Part shown: positions 16,350 through 24,578 of the stretch, one piece after another
How positions within the stretch are numbered: position 1 is the first letter of the stretch
Layout: the number at the start of each line of letters is the position of its first letter
Origin: CAZICM01 sp964537685
GTDB lineage: Bacteria; Myxococcota_A; Polyangia; Polyangiales; Polyangiaceae
Assembly: GCA_964537685.1 (NCBI GenBank)
Contig: CAZICM010000004.1
Location: 210,295 to 274,294 of the forward strand
Direction: 5' to 3'
Length of the DNA stretch: 64,000 bases
Position numbers and translations under genes: made by a program
The notes under the pieces: model-generated
Told to the model about the DNA's origin: nothing
Database searches by the model: none
The model's input: only the letters and a program-made list of their open reading frames with translations

Positions 16350-18725
16350 ATGAGTGGAAATGAGCTTGTTCAACATCGCCGGCCGATGCGCTTTGTGCGA
16401 TTCGCCGCGGCAGCGGCACTGTTTTTGGGTATTCCGAGCGCGGTTGGCTGTTTGAGCCGGCCCGTCGAGCCTCTGGAGCCGCGAAGCACGGCGACCATCG
16501 TGGAACGCCTGACACAGAGTTCGGTCGACAAGATCGACCTCGTTTTGGCCATCGACAACTCGCGTTCAATGGCTGACAAGCAGGACATCTTGTCGCTGGC
16601 CATTCCGGACTTGGTCAAAGGCTTGGTGAATCCGCGCTGCCTCGATCAGAACGGCACGGCCGCGGCCATGCAGCCGGCCGGTCCGCTCGATCCGTGTCCC
16701 GTCGCGGGCACGAAGCGCGAATTCGAGCCGGTGTTGGATATTCACATCGGCATCATCACCTCGAGCTTGGGCGGCCACGGCGCCGATGCCTGCCCCGCCA
16801 CCGAAACGGCGACGTGCGGCGGCAGTCCCAACAGCACCAACGACGACAAGGGCCATTTGGTGTCGCGTCTCGATGCATGCGGCGGCGGCAATGTGGCCAC
16901 CTATCAAGACAAGGGCTTTTTGGCCTGGGATCCAAAGCAGAAGTACATGCCTGCCGGCGAAGGCAATCTCGACAACTTGGCCAATTCGCTCAGGGATATG
17001 GTCAAGGGCAGCGGGCAGATCGGCTGCGGCTATGAAGCCCAGTTGGAGAGCTGGTACCGCTTCCTCGTCGATCCCGAACCCTACGAGAAGATCTCGCTGA
17101 TCGGCGGCAAAGCCGTTCCCGAAGGCATCGACAGCACGCTGCTCACCCAGCGCACCGACTTCCTAAGGCCGGATTCGCTGCTCGCGATCATCATGCTGAC
17201 CGACGAAAACGACTGTTCGATTATCGAATATGGCCAGTTTTACTACGCGGCTCAGCTCAAGCAGCCCAACGGAACGCCCTTCCAGTTGCCGCGCGCCCGC
17301 GCCGAATGCGCCACCAACCCCAACGATCCCTGCTGCCGCTCTTGCGGTCAGGATCAAACCGGCTGTCCCATGGATGCGACCTGCTTCGATGCCAATGGCA
17401 ACGTGAAGGCGCTCACGGCGCTTGAAGATCAGTCCAACCTGCGCTGCTTCGATCAGAAGCGCCGCTTTGGCATCGACTTCCTCTACCCGATCAAGCGCTA
17501 CACCGATGGCTTGACGAGCGTTGTTGTTCCCAACCGCGCGGGCGAGGTTGTTCCCAACCCGATTTTCTCGGACCTCAATCCCACGGATGACAACGCCAAT
17601 GTGCGCGACTCCGGCCTTGTATTTTTGGCCGGCATCGTCGGCGTGCCCTGGCAGGACATCGCCCGCAACAAGGACGATCTCAAAGAAGGCTTCAAGAACA
17701 GCGACGAGCTTCTGGTCAAGGATATGAACAGCGGCAACAGCACCTGGGACATCATCCTGGGCGATCCGGCCACCTATGTTCCGCCGAAGGATCCGCTCAT
17801 GATCGAAAGCATCTTCCCGCGCACGGGCAGCAACCCGATCACGGGCGATCCGCTGGTTTCTCCTGGAATGCCACCCACCAACCAAATCAACGGAAGCGAG
17901 TGGACCGTCAAGATGCAGGAAGATCTTCAATACGCCTGTATCTTCAAGCTGCCCGCACCCCGCGATTGCAAGGATCAAAACATCACTTCATGTGACTGCA
18001 AAGATCCGACCAACGACAACCCCCTGTGCCAGCCGGACGATGTCGATCCCACCAAGCGCACCAAGCAAACCATGGCCAAGGCGTATCCGGGCGTACGCGA
18101 ACTCGCCGCGCTTAAGAGCGTGGGCGCACAGGGCATCACGGCCTCCGTTTGTCCCGCTCAGCTCGATGATCAAAACGCGACCGACTTCGGTTATCGCCCG
18201 GCCATCGGCGCCATCATCGATCGCCTGAAGGTCGCCCTCGGCGGCCAGTGCCTGCCCCGTACGCTTACGGCGGACGACAAGGGCCAGGTGCCCTGCCTGG
18301 TGCTGGAAGCGCGCCGCGTAGACGCTGGACAGGAAGCGGCCTGCAATGCCTGCACCGATGCCGGCCGCGAGCCTTTGACCGGCGACGAAGCCGCGGCCAT
18401 CGACGCTGCCAAGGAAGATCCGGTTTACGCTTCCGCGCAGTGGAACTGCTTCTGCAAGATCTCGCAGACGCTGAACATCAGCGATACCCAGAACAACCTC
18501 TATGCCTGCCAGAATGATGTGGCGAATCCGCCTTTGAACAAGGCTGGCGAAGAGGTCAACGGCTGGTGCTACGTCGACGCGACGACGCAGCCTGTGATCG
18601 GCAACGAAGAGATCGTGAAGAACTGCCCCGAGACCGAGAAGCGCATTGTTCGTTTCGTGGGTCAGGGCGCGGCGAAGCCCGGCGCGACGATGTTCATCTC
18701 GTGCATTACGGACAACACCAAGTAA
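16350..18725 (+). CDS. Secreted VWA-domain lipoprotein, myxobacterial type
   Basis: The signal peptide with lipobox (SAVGC, about residues 30-34) follows an ATG that has GGGAGA seven bases upstream; longer starts lack this. A von Willebrand A-like domain follows: IDLVLAIDNSRSMADKQ gives the DxSxS MIDAS motif, and LLAIIMLTDENDCS holds the later metal-site Asp. The roughly 600 further residues are rich in Cys pairs (CCRSCGQDQTGC, CDCKDPTNDNPLC, CNACTDAG, WNCFCKI), suggesting a disulfide-stabilised surface protein. Length is 791. VWA domains bind protein or matrix ligands through a metal ion; the ligand is unknown. A hairpin terminator follows. Confidence 0.7.
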   Translation: MSGNELVQHRRPMRFVRFAAAAALFLGIPSAVGCLSRPVEPLEPRSTATIVERLTQSSVDKIDLVLAIDNSRSMADKQDILSLAIPDLVKGLVNPRCLDQNGTAAAMQPAGPLDPCPVAGTKREFEPVLDIHIGIITSSLGGHGADACPATETATCGGSPNSTNDDKGHLVSRLDACGGGNVATYQDKGFLAWDPKQKYMPAGEGNLDNLANSLRDMVKGSGQIGCGYEAQLESWYRFLVDPEPYEKISLIGGKAVPEGIDSTLLTQRTDFLRPDSLLAIIMLTDENDCSIIEYGQFYYAAQLKQPNGTPFQLPRARAECATNPNDPCCRSCGQDQTGCPMDATCFDANGNVKALTALEDQSNLRCFDQKRRFGIDFLYPIKRYTDGLTSVVVPNRAGEVVPNPIFSDLNPTDDNANVRDSGLVFLAGIVGVPWQDIARNKDDLKEGFKNSDELLVKDMNSGNSTWDIILGDPATYVPPKDPLMIESIFPRTGSNPITGDPLVSPGMPPTNQINGSEWTVKMQEDLQYACIFKLPAPRDCKDQNITSCDCKDPTNDNPLCQPDDVDPTKRTKQTMAKAYPGVRELAALKSVGAQGITASVCPAQLDDQNATDFGYRPAIGAIIDRLKVALGGQCLPRTLTADDKGQVPCLVLEARRVDAGQEAACNACTDAGREPLTGDEAAAIDAAKEDPVYASAQWNCFCKISQTLNISDTQNNLYACQNDVANPPLNKAGEEVNGWCYVDATTQPVIGNEEIVKNCPETEKRIVRFVGQGAAKPGATMFISCITDNTK

Positions 18726-18755
18726 CCGGCATCCCGATGCCATGCTGAATGGAAC

Positions 18756-18787
18756 GCGGGGCTTGCCCTTTCGGGAGCAGGCCCCGC
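18756..18787 (+). terminator. Intrinsic terminator after the VWA lipoprotein gene
   Basis: The arms GCGGGGCTTGC (18756-18766) and GCAGGCCCCGC (18777-18787) pair over 11 positions with one G-U, around a 10-base loop. They are followed by GGCCGTTTT. Because this hairpin lies just inside the longest reading frame of the next gene, it argues that the gene really starts downstream. Confidence 0.65.
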
Positions 18788-18814
18788 GGCCGTTTTGTGG
18801 TAGAAGCAGCGGCC

Positions 18815-19510
18815 GTGCAGGTGCTCAAAAAGAAAATCCTCATTATCGAGGACGAGCCGCACATCGTTCTCGGCTTGACGGATGCCCTTGAATTTGAGGG
18901 TTTTGCCGTGGTGTCGGCGGCCCGAGGCAAAGAGGGCGTTCAATTGGCGAAGCAGGAGAAGCCCGAGGCCATTCTTCTGGATTTGATGCTGCCCGACACC
19001 AATGGCTTTAAGGTGTGCGAGGAGCTGCGGCGCTGGGATGCCTTTGTGCCGATCATCATGCTGACGGCGCGCAGCCAGGAGATCGACAAGATCCGCGGTC
19101 TCGATGCTGGAGCGGATGATTACGTTACCAAACCCTTTAGTATTGGCGAGTTAATCGCCCGGCTGCGGGCCATCTTTAGGCGCGCGGCCCGCCCCGCCGA
19201 AGCCGCAGTGGAAGAATTGGCGATCGGCAGGGTCAAAATCAATTTAAGCACGCACATGCTGGTGGCCGGATCAAATTCCGAACAATTGTCTTTCTACGAA
19301 GTCGAATTGCTCCGGTTTTTGCACGAGCGGGTTGGCCAGCCGGTATCGCGGGATGAGATTTTACAAAAAATCTGGGGCGTGGAGGCCGGGCCTTCCAACC
19401 GGACGGTCGACAATTTTATCGTAAAGCTCCGAAAGAAGATCGAACCATCCGCCGAGAAGCCTCAGCATATTTTAACGGTGTATGGTTTTGGTTATAAATT
19501 GGTTCCATAG
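18815..19510 (+). CDS. OmpR/PhoB-family response regulator (orphan)
   Basis: The receiver domain has ILIIEDEPHIVLGL (acidic pocket), LLDLMLPDTNGF with the phospho-accepting Asp, the conserved Thr/Ser region MLTARS and DDYVTKPFSIGEL with the conserved Lys. A winged-helix Trans_reg_C domain follows, with FYEVELLRFL, SRDEILQKIWG, NRTVDNFIVKLRKKIE and the final VYGFGYKLVP. The start is one of two in-frame GTGs (18815 or 18821). An ATG at 18749 would put a terminator hairpin inside the gene. No histidine kinase is adjacent, so its partner is encoded elsewhere. Confidence 0.88.
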   Translation: MQVLKKKILIIEDEPHIVLGLTDALEFEGFAVVSAARGKEGVQLAKQEKPEAILLDLMLPDTNGFKVCEELRRWDAFVPIIMLTARSQEIDKIRGLDAGADDYVTKPFSIGELIARLRAIFRRAARPAEAAVEELAIGRVKINLSTHMLVAGSNSEQLSFYEVELLRFLHERVGQPVSRDEILQKIWGVEAGPSNRTVDNFIVKLRKKIEPSAEKPQHILTVYGFGYKLVP

Positions 19511-19525
19511 CCATACCCATTCAAT

Positions 19526-20455
19526 CTAATTGGCACCCGATTCACGCAGGGGCAGCACATTCCTTGGATCGATAGGAATACTAACGGCATTATTGACCAA
19601 TCGCTGCAAATCGATCGCGCCCAGCGCCACCCCCTCGCGAAGCTGCCGGATTTCCACATGGAGATGCACAAGGCCCGGGCTGCCCGTATCGCCTACATAT
19701 CCCGCGATTTCTCCGGCGCTCACCGGGCCTCCCACCACCAGCTCCGGCCCCGCCGCCTCGAGATGGCCATACATAACCGCATAGGCCCGAAGCCTTCCTC
19801 CCTGCTCGCGCACCAAATGACCCGTCACCACCGTCGTGCCAAAAAGCGTGCCCACCATCGCCACTTCCGCATCGCCCTCCTGATTCTCAAGGCGAATCAC
19901 CCGGACTTCCTCGCCCCGCGCAGCCCCAATATCCACGCCTCCATGCCCGGTGTGCTGCGCCGTCTTCCTTTGCGCCTCTCCGGGTAAATCCAAATCGTAG
20001 CCGCTCAGCACTTTATCCGATGATATTGGCCATAAATACGACGAAAATGCCTCAGGCCGCTCGGGCCGCTTGGGAATATGGTCATACACTTCTAAACCTC
20101 GGCCCGCCTCCAATCCCGGCGATGCATGCGAACCTTGCTCGGGAACAAAGGCCGCCATCCCGGTGATATCGCGGCCCAAGGGCGGAAGCGGCAAACACGC
20201 CGTGCCTTCCGGAATCGAACGGGGAGAACAGGGCGCCGCCCAATCTTTAGGAACAAGCGGAGCCCGGGGCGCCTCGCCGGGCTCGTTTTCTTCGCCCTTG
20301 GGCACAAATACCCGGGGAGACGAGCGATCCAGACCAGAAAGGGTACTCAAACAGGCCGCCGCAATGGCCGCGCGCAGCAAAGGATGCAGGGTCGTTGGGG
20401 TCACGGTGCGTTCCGGGGATGGTAGCAGTCCCGCGGCCATGAGACGCTTTGGCAT
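19526..20455 (-). CDS. M23-family (LytM-like) metallopeptidase
   Basis: The C-terminal half carries the M23 zinc-peptidase pattern: HTGHGGVDIGA (first His and Asp ligands), MYGHLEAAG, then VGDTGSPG and LVHLHVEIR (the HxH with catalytic and zinc His). A hydrophobic N-terminal segment (about 26-42) may be a signal peptide or anchor, followed by a Pro/Glu-rich linker. Family members cut peptidoglycan cross-links or act as amidase activators. All zinc ligands appear intact, so it is probably an active endopeptidase in the periplasm. It diverges from the HEAT-repeat gene. Confidence 0.8.
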   Translation of the reverse strand: MPKRLMAAGLLPSPERTVTPTTLHPLLRAAIAAACLSTLSGLDRSSPRVFVPKGEENEPGEAPRAPLVPKDWAAPCSPRSIPEGTACLPLPPLGRDITGMAAFVPEQGSHASPGLEAGRGLEVYDHIPKRPERPEAFSSYLWPISSDKVLSGYDLDLPGEAQRKTAQHTGHGGVDIGAARGEEVRVIRLENQEGDAEVAMVGTLFGTTVVTGHLVREQGGRLRAYAVMYGHLEAAGPELVVGGPVSAGEIAGYVGDTGSPGLVHLHVEIRQLREGVALGAIDLQRLVNNAVSIPIDPRNVLPLRESGAN

Positions 20456-20499
20456 CCCATCGCTTGCGGACTTCCCGCGCCCTTGGTAGCTCCTACGCC

Positions 20500-21183
20500 G
20501 TGCAAAACCGACAAGCCATTGATAAGTCCCTCAACGATTTATTCGCAGCCGAACGCGCCGCCCGCCGTATTCACGACGAGCTCGCCCGGCTTCCGCCCGA
20601 TAAATTGCTCGATGCTATTTGCGATGCGCTCAAGGCAGCGCAGACCGAGAAGGATGAAGACGAAGCCTCGCTCCGGCTGGTGCGCCTGGCTTCGCTCTTG
20701 GGCGAGCTTTCCGGCCCCCGTGCCGTGGATGCGCTCATCGATGTGCTCGCCTCGGAATATCCCGAAGCGCGGCATGCGGCGGGCGAAGAGATTGGCCAGC
20801 TCGCCTACGAGCGTTTTAAGGAAGTCGCGCAGGGCGTGGAAAGAGCTCTGAAAAGGCTGCCCGTGGGCTCTCCTGCGCTGCCCGAGCTCCCTTATATTTT
20901 GGCGGAAGTCCCCGAGCCGGGCGTGATGAAACTCATCGATCTGTTTTTGAGCCACAAGGATGCCGATGCCGTCGCCGCGGCGATCGAGTCGCTTGTGGAA
21001 ATCGGCGATCCGGCCGCCGCCAAGCTCATCGCACGGCTCACGGAAGATCAGCGCATGGTCGAAATCTCCGACGACGGCACCGACATGACATCCGAAGTCT
21101 CCATCGGAGAGCTCGCCGCAGAAGCGCTCGATCTGCTCGAGTCGCCCGCATCTGAAACGTCTCCCGGCGGAGCTTCATCGTGA
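20500..21183 (+). CDS. HEAT-repeat protein
   Basis: The roughly 227-residue all-helical protein shows HEAT-like helix pairs: LRLVRLASLLGEL-SGPRAVDALIDVL, ARHAAGEEIGQLAYE and DADAVAAAIESLVEIGDPAAAKLIARL. The GTG start removes the overlap with the divergent peptidase gene that a TTG at 20449 would create; neither has a clear Shine-Dalgarno. Its stop overlaps the GTG start of the methyltransferase gene (GTGA), so the two are translationally coupled and perhaps interact. HEAT proteins act as scaffolds; the partner is unknown. Confidence 0.7.
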   Translation: MQNRQAIDKSLNDLFAAERAARRIHDELARLPPDKLLDAICDALKAAQTEKDEDEASLRLVRLASLLGELSGPRAVDALIDVLASEYPEARHAAGEEIGQLAYERFKEVAQGVERALKRLPVGSPALPELPYILAEVPEPGVMKLIDLFLSHKDADAVAAAIESLVEIGDPAAAKLIARLTEDQRMVEISDDGTDMTSEVSIGELAAEALDLLESPASETSPGGASS

Positions 21184-22004
21184 CATCGACCTTCGCGCTG
21201 TCCGGCGATGAGGTCACCCTCTTCGAGACGATCGTTGTCCCGAGTTATCTCAACTATTTCGGGACGATGGCCGTGGATATGCTCATGGATTACTCGCCCG
21301 CCGCGGTTGCCCATGTGGGCTGCCGGACGGGCTTTCCGGACGGCGCGATTTTCGACAAGCTTCCCGGCAGCACGCTGATCGGCGTCGATCCTTCATCGGA
21401 AGCCTTGGATTTGGCCCGTTCCAAGGCGGCCTTGGTATCGGGCATGCAAGCCACCTACGACGTGGGCGGACCCGCGGTGACGACGCTTCCCAGCGAATCG
21501 TTTACGCATGCCTTTTCGCTTCATCCGCTGTGCGACGCGGAAGGGCGGGGCAAGCTGCTTTCAGAACTCCGGCGCATTTTGGTCGCGGGAGGCCAAGCCC
21601 TCTTGGCGATGCCGCTTCGGGGCTCCTTTCCCGAACTGGCCGACATGATCCGCGAGTTTTCACTGAAGCAAGATCTGCCCAATCTCAGCAAAGCCGTGGA
21701 TATCGCGGCGTCGCGGCGTCCCACGATCGAAACGGTGGCCGAGGAGTTTGAAACGGCGGGCCTCACCGAAGTCGATGTCGATGTTCAACTGGTGGGCGTG
21801 TCCTTCGCGAGCGGGCGCGAATTCTTGGACGATCCAATCGCAAGGCTCCTGGTGATGCCCGATCTGAAATCGCATCTTCCTGTCGATGCGGCGCTCTGGG
21901 ATCAGTCGTATCAGTATCTGCAGGATGCCATCCTAAAGTATTGGTCGGATTGTATGTTTGAACTAACGGTCAACGTGGGCTGCGCGAGCGGCAGGCGATT
22001 TTAA
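21180..22004 (+). CDS. SAM-dependent class I methyltransferase-like protein
   Basis: A Rossmann methyltransferase core is recognisable: AVAHVGCRTGFPDGAIFD (motif I, with VGCRTG in place of the usual GxGxG), IGVDPSSEALDLAR with the ribose-binding acidic residue, SFTHAFSLHPLCDA (motif IV region) and LRRILVAGGQALLAMPL (motif V). The motif I glycines are partly lost, so SAM binding may be altered. It is 274 residues long. It is coupled to the HEAT gene by a 4-bp overlap and converges on the BFD gene with another 4-bp overlap. The substrate cannot be read. Confidence 0.7.
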   Translation: MTSTFALSGDEVTLFETIVVPSYLNYFGTMAVDMLMDYSPAAVAHVGCRTGFPDGAIFDKLPGSTLIGVDPSSEALDLARSKAALVSGMQATYDVGGPAVTTLPSESFTHAFSLHPLCDAEGRGKLLSELRRILVAGGQALLAMPLRGSFPELADMIREFSLKQDLPNLSKAVDIAASRRPTIETVAEEFETAGLTEVDVDVQLVGVSFASGREFLDDPIARLLVMPDLKSHLPVDAALWDQSYQYLQDAILKYWSDCMFELTVNVGCASGRRF

Positions 22005-22294
22005 GGCTCGCGATGGCCCGGACCGCCGCCCGATAGACCCAACTCATCCATACCGACCAGCACCGCAAGCGGCAGGGGATGATAGGGCGGCCTTGGCGTA
22101 ATGGGCTTTTCGGCGCTTCCACCGCGGGCGCAAATGAGCCCGGCGCACAGCGAAAGACAGCCCTTCCCCTGACACCATCCCGTCCCAAAACCCGTATAGC
22201 GCTTGATGGACTCAATATCCTTGTAACCCCTTGCCATAGCCGCTTCGAGCTCGTGCAAAGTCACATCTTCACAGCGGCAAACCAGGGTTTTCAT
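22001..22294 (-). CDS. BFD-type [2Fe-2S] domain protein
   Basis: The first 55 residues carry the BFD-like [2Fe-2S] pattern: LVCRCEDVTLHELEAAMARG, then a KRYTGFGTGWCQGKGC block. This gives Cys-x-Cys, then Cys-x4-Cys. These domains occur in bacterioferritin-associated ferredoxin, NirB and amino-acid oxidase/dehydrogenase complexes. Here it is a free-standing protein with a Pro/Gly-rich tail of about 40 residues, and no oxidoreductase gene is adjacent. It may shuttle electrons or serve as a subunit of an oxidase encoded elsewhere. Confidence 0.8.
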   Translation of the reverse strand: MKTLVCRCEDVTLHELEAAMARGYKDIESIKRYTGFGTGWCQGKGCLSLCAGLICARGGSAEKPITPRPPYHPLPLAVLVGMDELGLSGGGPGHREP

Positions 22295-22299
22295 AGGCT

Positions 22300-22662
22300 C
22301 TAGGCCCCCTCGTATTCACAGCGCGCATCCGGCGTTTCAAACACCGTCACCCGGCACAGCCAAGGCAGCGCCGCCTTCAGCCGCCGCCAAATAAAACCCG
22401 CCAGCACTTCACTCGTCGGATTCTCGAGCCCGGGCACATCATTCAAATACTGATGATCCAGCAGCTCGTGCAAAGGCTGCCAAGCCTCTTCGATTTCGGC
22501 GAAATCCACGAGCCAGCCCGTCTCTTCATTCACAGGGCCAAACAGCGCGAGCTCCACCAAATAGCTATGACCATGCAAACGGGCGCACTTATGGCCTTCG
22601 GCCACCTTGGGCAGCCGGTGAGCCGCCTCGAAACGAAATGCGTGCACAAGCCGAACATTCAT
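22300..22662 (-). CDS. queD: 6-carboxy-5,6,7,8-tetrahydropterin synthase (QueD/PTPS family)
   Basis: The 120-residue protein starts at MNVRLVHAFRFEAAHRLP and carries the QueD signature. GHKCARLHGHSY gives CxxxHGH, with the catalytic Cys and two zinc His; the third His is in FEAAH. Later blocks are WLVDFAEIEE, LDHQYLND and ENPTSEVLAGFIW with the substrate-binding Glu. QueD converts 7,8-dihydroneopterin triphosphate to 6-carboxytetrahydropterin on the way to queuosine and other deazapurines. No other que genes are in the window. A longer upstream frame has no family support. Confidence 0.9.
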   Translation of the reverse strand: MNVRLVHAFRFEAAHRLPKVAEGHKCARLHGHSYLVELALFGPVNEETGWLVDFAEIEEAWQPLHELLDHQYLNDVPGLENPTSEVLAGFIWRRLKAALPWLCRVTVFETPDARCEYEGA

Positions 22663-22763
22663 TCTTTTGCGCGCACCATGAAGCGAAACGAAAAAACCGT
22701 CAACCGCCGCGCTTTGCACTCGGCGATTCCATTGCAGGACAAAAAAAGCTATACGCCCAAACC

Positions 22764-22901
22764 ATGCCTCAGCACCAAAAACCGCAAGACCGAGCCAAGC
22801 AAAAGAAGCGTCAAACCCGAAGACTCGCCGCATGGCGGGCCAAGCAAGAAAAACTCGCCGAAAATAAGCCGGGCCAGGCCGAGAACAAGGCCAAGGCTTA
22901 A
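22764..22901 (+). CDS. Small basic protein, 45 aa (tentative)
   Basis: The frame MPQHQKPQDRAKQKKRQTRR, then LAAWRAKQEKLAENKPG, is a Lys/Arg/Gln-rich helical mini-protein lying in the gap between queD and the GAF gene. It ends in TAA four bases before the stop of the convergent GAF gene. There is no clear Shine-Dalgarno. Composition suggests nucleic-acid or ribosome association, but this is only composition; it could be a chance frame. Confidence 0.35.
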   Translation: MPQHQKPQDRAKQKKRQTRRLAAWRAKQEKLAENKPGQAENKAKA

Positions 22902-22904
22902 GCC

Positions 22905-24530
22905 TTATTCTTCTTCTTCGTCGTCGCCGAAATGCAGCATCCGGCTGTAATCGGGCCGCTCTTTATCGCTGCCGAATTCAGCGCCCAGCATGGAAGGCGA
23001 TGGCTCGCCCATCAGCGAATTCAAGCGCTGCGTATGCTTGTCATCGCGGCGTTTTGCCCGCACCGCCGCCACATCCGCGCGCGAAGGATTAATCACCAAA
23101 AAGCCATGATCGGCATCGAGCAGCACGACTTCGCCCGGCTCGACCCAGCGGAACAATCCTTGGCAATCGACAATGGAAGGCAGCGAAAGAAGCTGCAAGA
23201 GCACTCGGGTGCGCGGCCCCTGCTCGCGTTCTGTCAGCGCAACGCCAACCGGATGCGATTTGACCGTAATCAGCAAATCGAAGACCGACAGTTCATCGCC
23301 GACCAAAATCGCCTTGGAAGGCAGCTCGGCGCGCGCATCGGGCGAAGCCAGCATCAGCAAGGCATTGCATAAATCCTCCATGTCGCGGGCCCGCTCCTGC
23401 ATAAAGCGATCGCCCACGATTCCATTGGCCGTGCGCACCGCTTCCCGCGCCACCATTCCCAGCGACTCGGCGATTCCATGGCCTTGAGCCAAGAGCTCAA
23501 ACGCCCTTTCGCGCAGCCGTTCATCGCCCGCCATCAGCAAATAGTTCGATAAAAACCCGGCTTCCTTGGCCAACCCCATCGATGCCGCCCGGGCAACCAA
23601 GGCGCTCAAGGCTTTTTCCACGACCTCAAACGCCATACGAAGCGAGCGTTTATCCTCGGCATCGCGTTTTTTCTGAGACGAAATCGACGGCCTTCGCAGC
23701 GCGGCCACCGCACCCAGCGCAAGCCCCGGCACCACAGGCACCCCGGGCAGCGTCACCTTGCGCGTACCGCCGCCTGTTTTCCGGGCCACGGGCTTCTTTG
23801 CCTCATCGGCAAAGAGCTGCACCTGACGGATACTCGTCGCCAGCGGAGCCGTCAGCGAAAGCGCGAGATTCACATCATTCGCCGAAAACGCCTGAGTCCC
23901 TGCGCGCAACAAAACCAGCGCGCCCAAGGTTCGCGACGCGCACAGAATGGGCAGCGCCAGAAGCACAGGAAAGCGGTCTTCGCGCAGCTCTGGATAGGTC
24001 ACAAAGCGCTCGTGGCGCGAAGCCCTCACGACCGACACGGGCCTTCTGGACTCCACAGCAAGGCCCGTCAAACCCTCGCCCGCGTTTAAACGGATTGTGC
24101 CGCGCACACCCAAGGGAAAACCGATACTCCCGCGGAGCACCAATTCATCTTTATCGCCCTCGAGCAAAAACAAAAGAGCCACATCGGCGCTGACAATCTC
24201 GGCGATACGCTTGGGCGCCTCATCGAGAAGCTGCATCAGCGGCAGAGGCGAAGCGACAAACGTCACATAATCGAGGACGCGATCGAGCCTGGCCTGACCT
24301 TCGGCGTGCACCCTGGCTTTACGCAGAGCGGCCTCGGTCTTTTTGGATTTGACTTCTTCGGCGACGGGTTTTTCGGAGACGGAAGCGAGCCTGGTTTTGC
24401 TTTTGATATTTTGAATTTTGGCATCGCGGGCATCGCGGACCCGGCGGACGGGCGCCTTGCCGGCGCGCGTGGGTGAAGGCGCGGAGGGGCTTGATTTCTG
24501 GGCGGATTTAGGACGAATGCGGGATGCCAT
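22905..24530 (-). CDS. GAF domain fused to an enzyme I-like (PtsP-related) region lacking the phospho-His
   Basis: A basic N-terminal tail (1-80) precedes a GAF domain (about 85-238; GEGLTGLAVESRRPVSV, LALPILCASRTLGALVLLR). From about 262 the protein follows PEP-utilising enzyme I: GVPVVPGLALGAVAAL matches the usual GxxxSPGxAxG start. A helical HPr-binding-like region (about 290-400) follows, then the swivelling phospho-His domain (about 405-483: LVGDELSVFDLL, LLSLPSIVDC, LLDADHGFLVINPS). The GGxTSH motif is replaced by QGPRTRV, so the phospho-accepting His is absent, and the PEP-binding barrel is missing. It is probably a regulatory pseudo-enzyme of PtsP ancestry rather than a phosphotransferase. 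Confidence 0.7.
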   Translation of the reverse strand: MASRIRPKSAQKSSPSAPSPTRAGKAPVRRVRDARDAKIQNIKSKTRLASVSEKPVAEEVKSKKTEAALRKARVHAEGQARLDRVLDYVTFVASPLPLMQLLDEAPKRIAEIVSADVALLFLLEGDKDELVLRGSIGFPLGVRGTIRLNAGEGLTGLAVESRRPVSVVRASRHERFVTYPELREDRFPVLLALPILCASRTLGALVLLRAGTQAFSANDVNLALSLTAPLATSIRQVQLFADEAKKPVARKTGGGTRKVTLPGVPVVPGLALGAVAALRRPSISSQKKRDAEDKRSLRMAFEVVEKALSALVARAASMGLAKEAGFLSNYLLMAGDERLRERAFELLAQGHGIAESLGMVAREAVRTANGIVGDRFMQERARDMEDLCNALLMLASPDARAELPSKAILVGDELSVFDLLITVKSHPVGVALTEREQGPRTRVLLQLLSLPSIVDCQGLFRWVEPGEVVLLDADHGFLVINPSRADVAAVRAKRRDDKHTQRLNSLMGEPSPSMLGAEFGSDKERPDYSRMLHFGDDEEEE

Positions 24531-24578
24531 GCGCGGGGCGGGGATAGGTATATCAGGGTTATCCGCAAAGACGGCGAA

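Noticed and set aside
17163..18743. Open frames of more than 250 codons antisense to the VWA lipoprotein gene
   Set aside because: They lack start signals and homology; the plus-strand gene has a lipobox and MIDAS motif.
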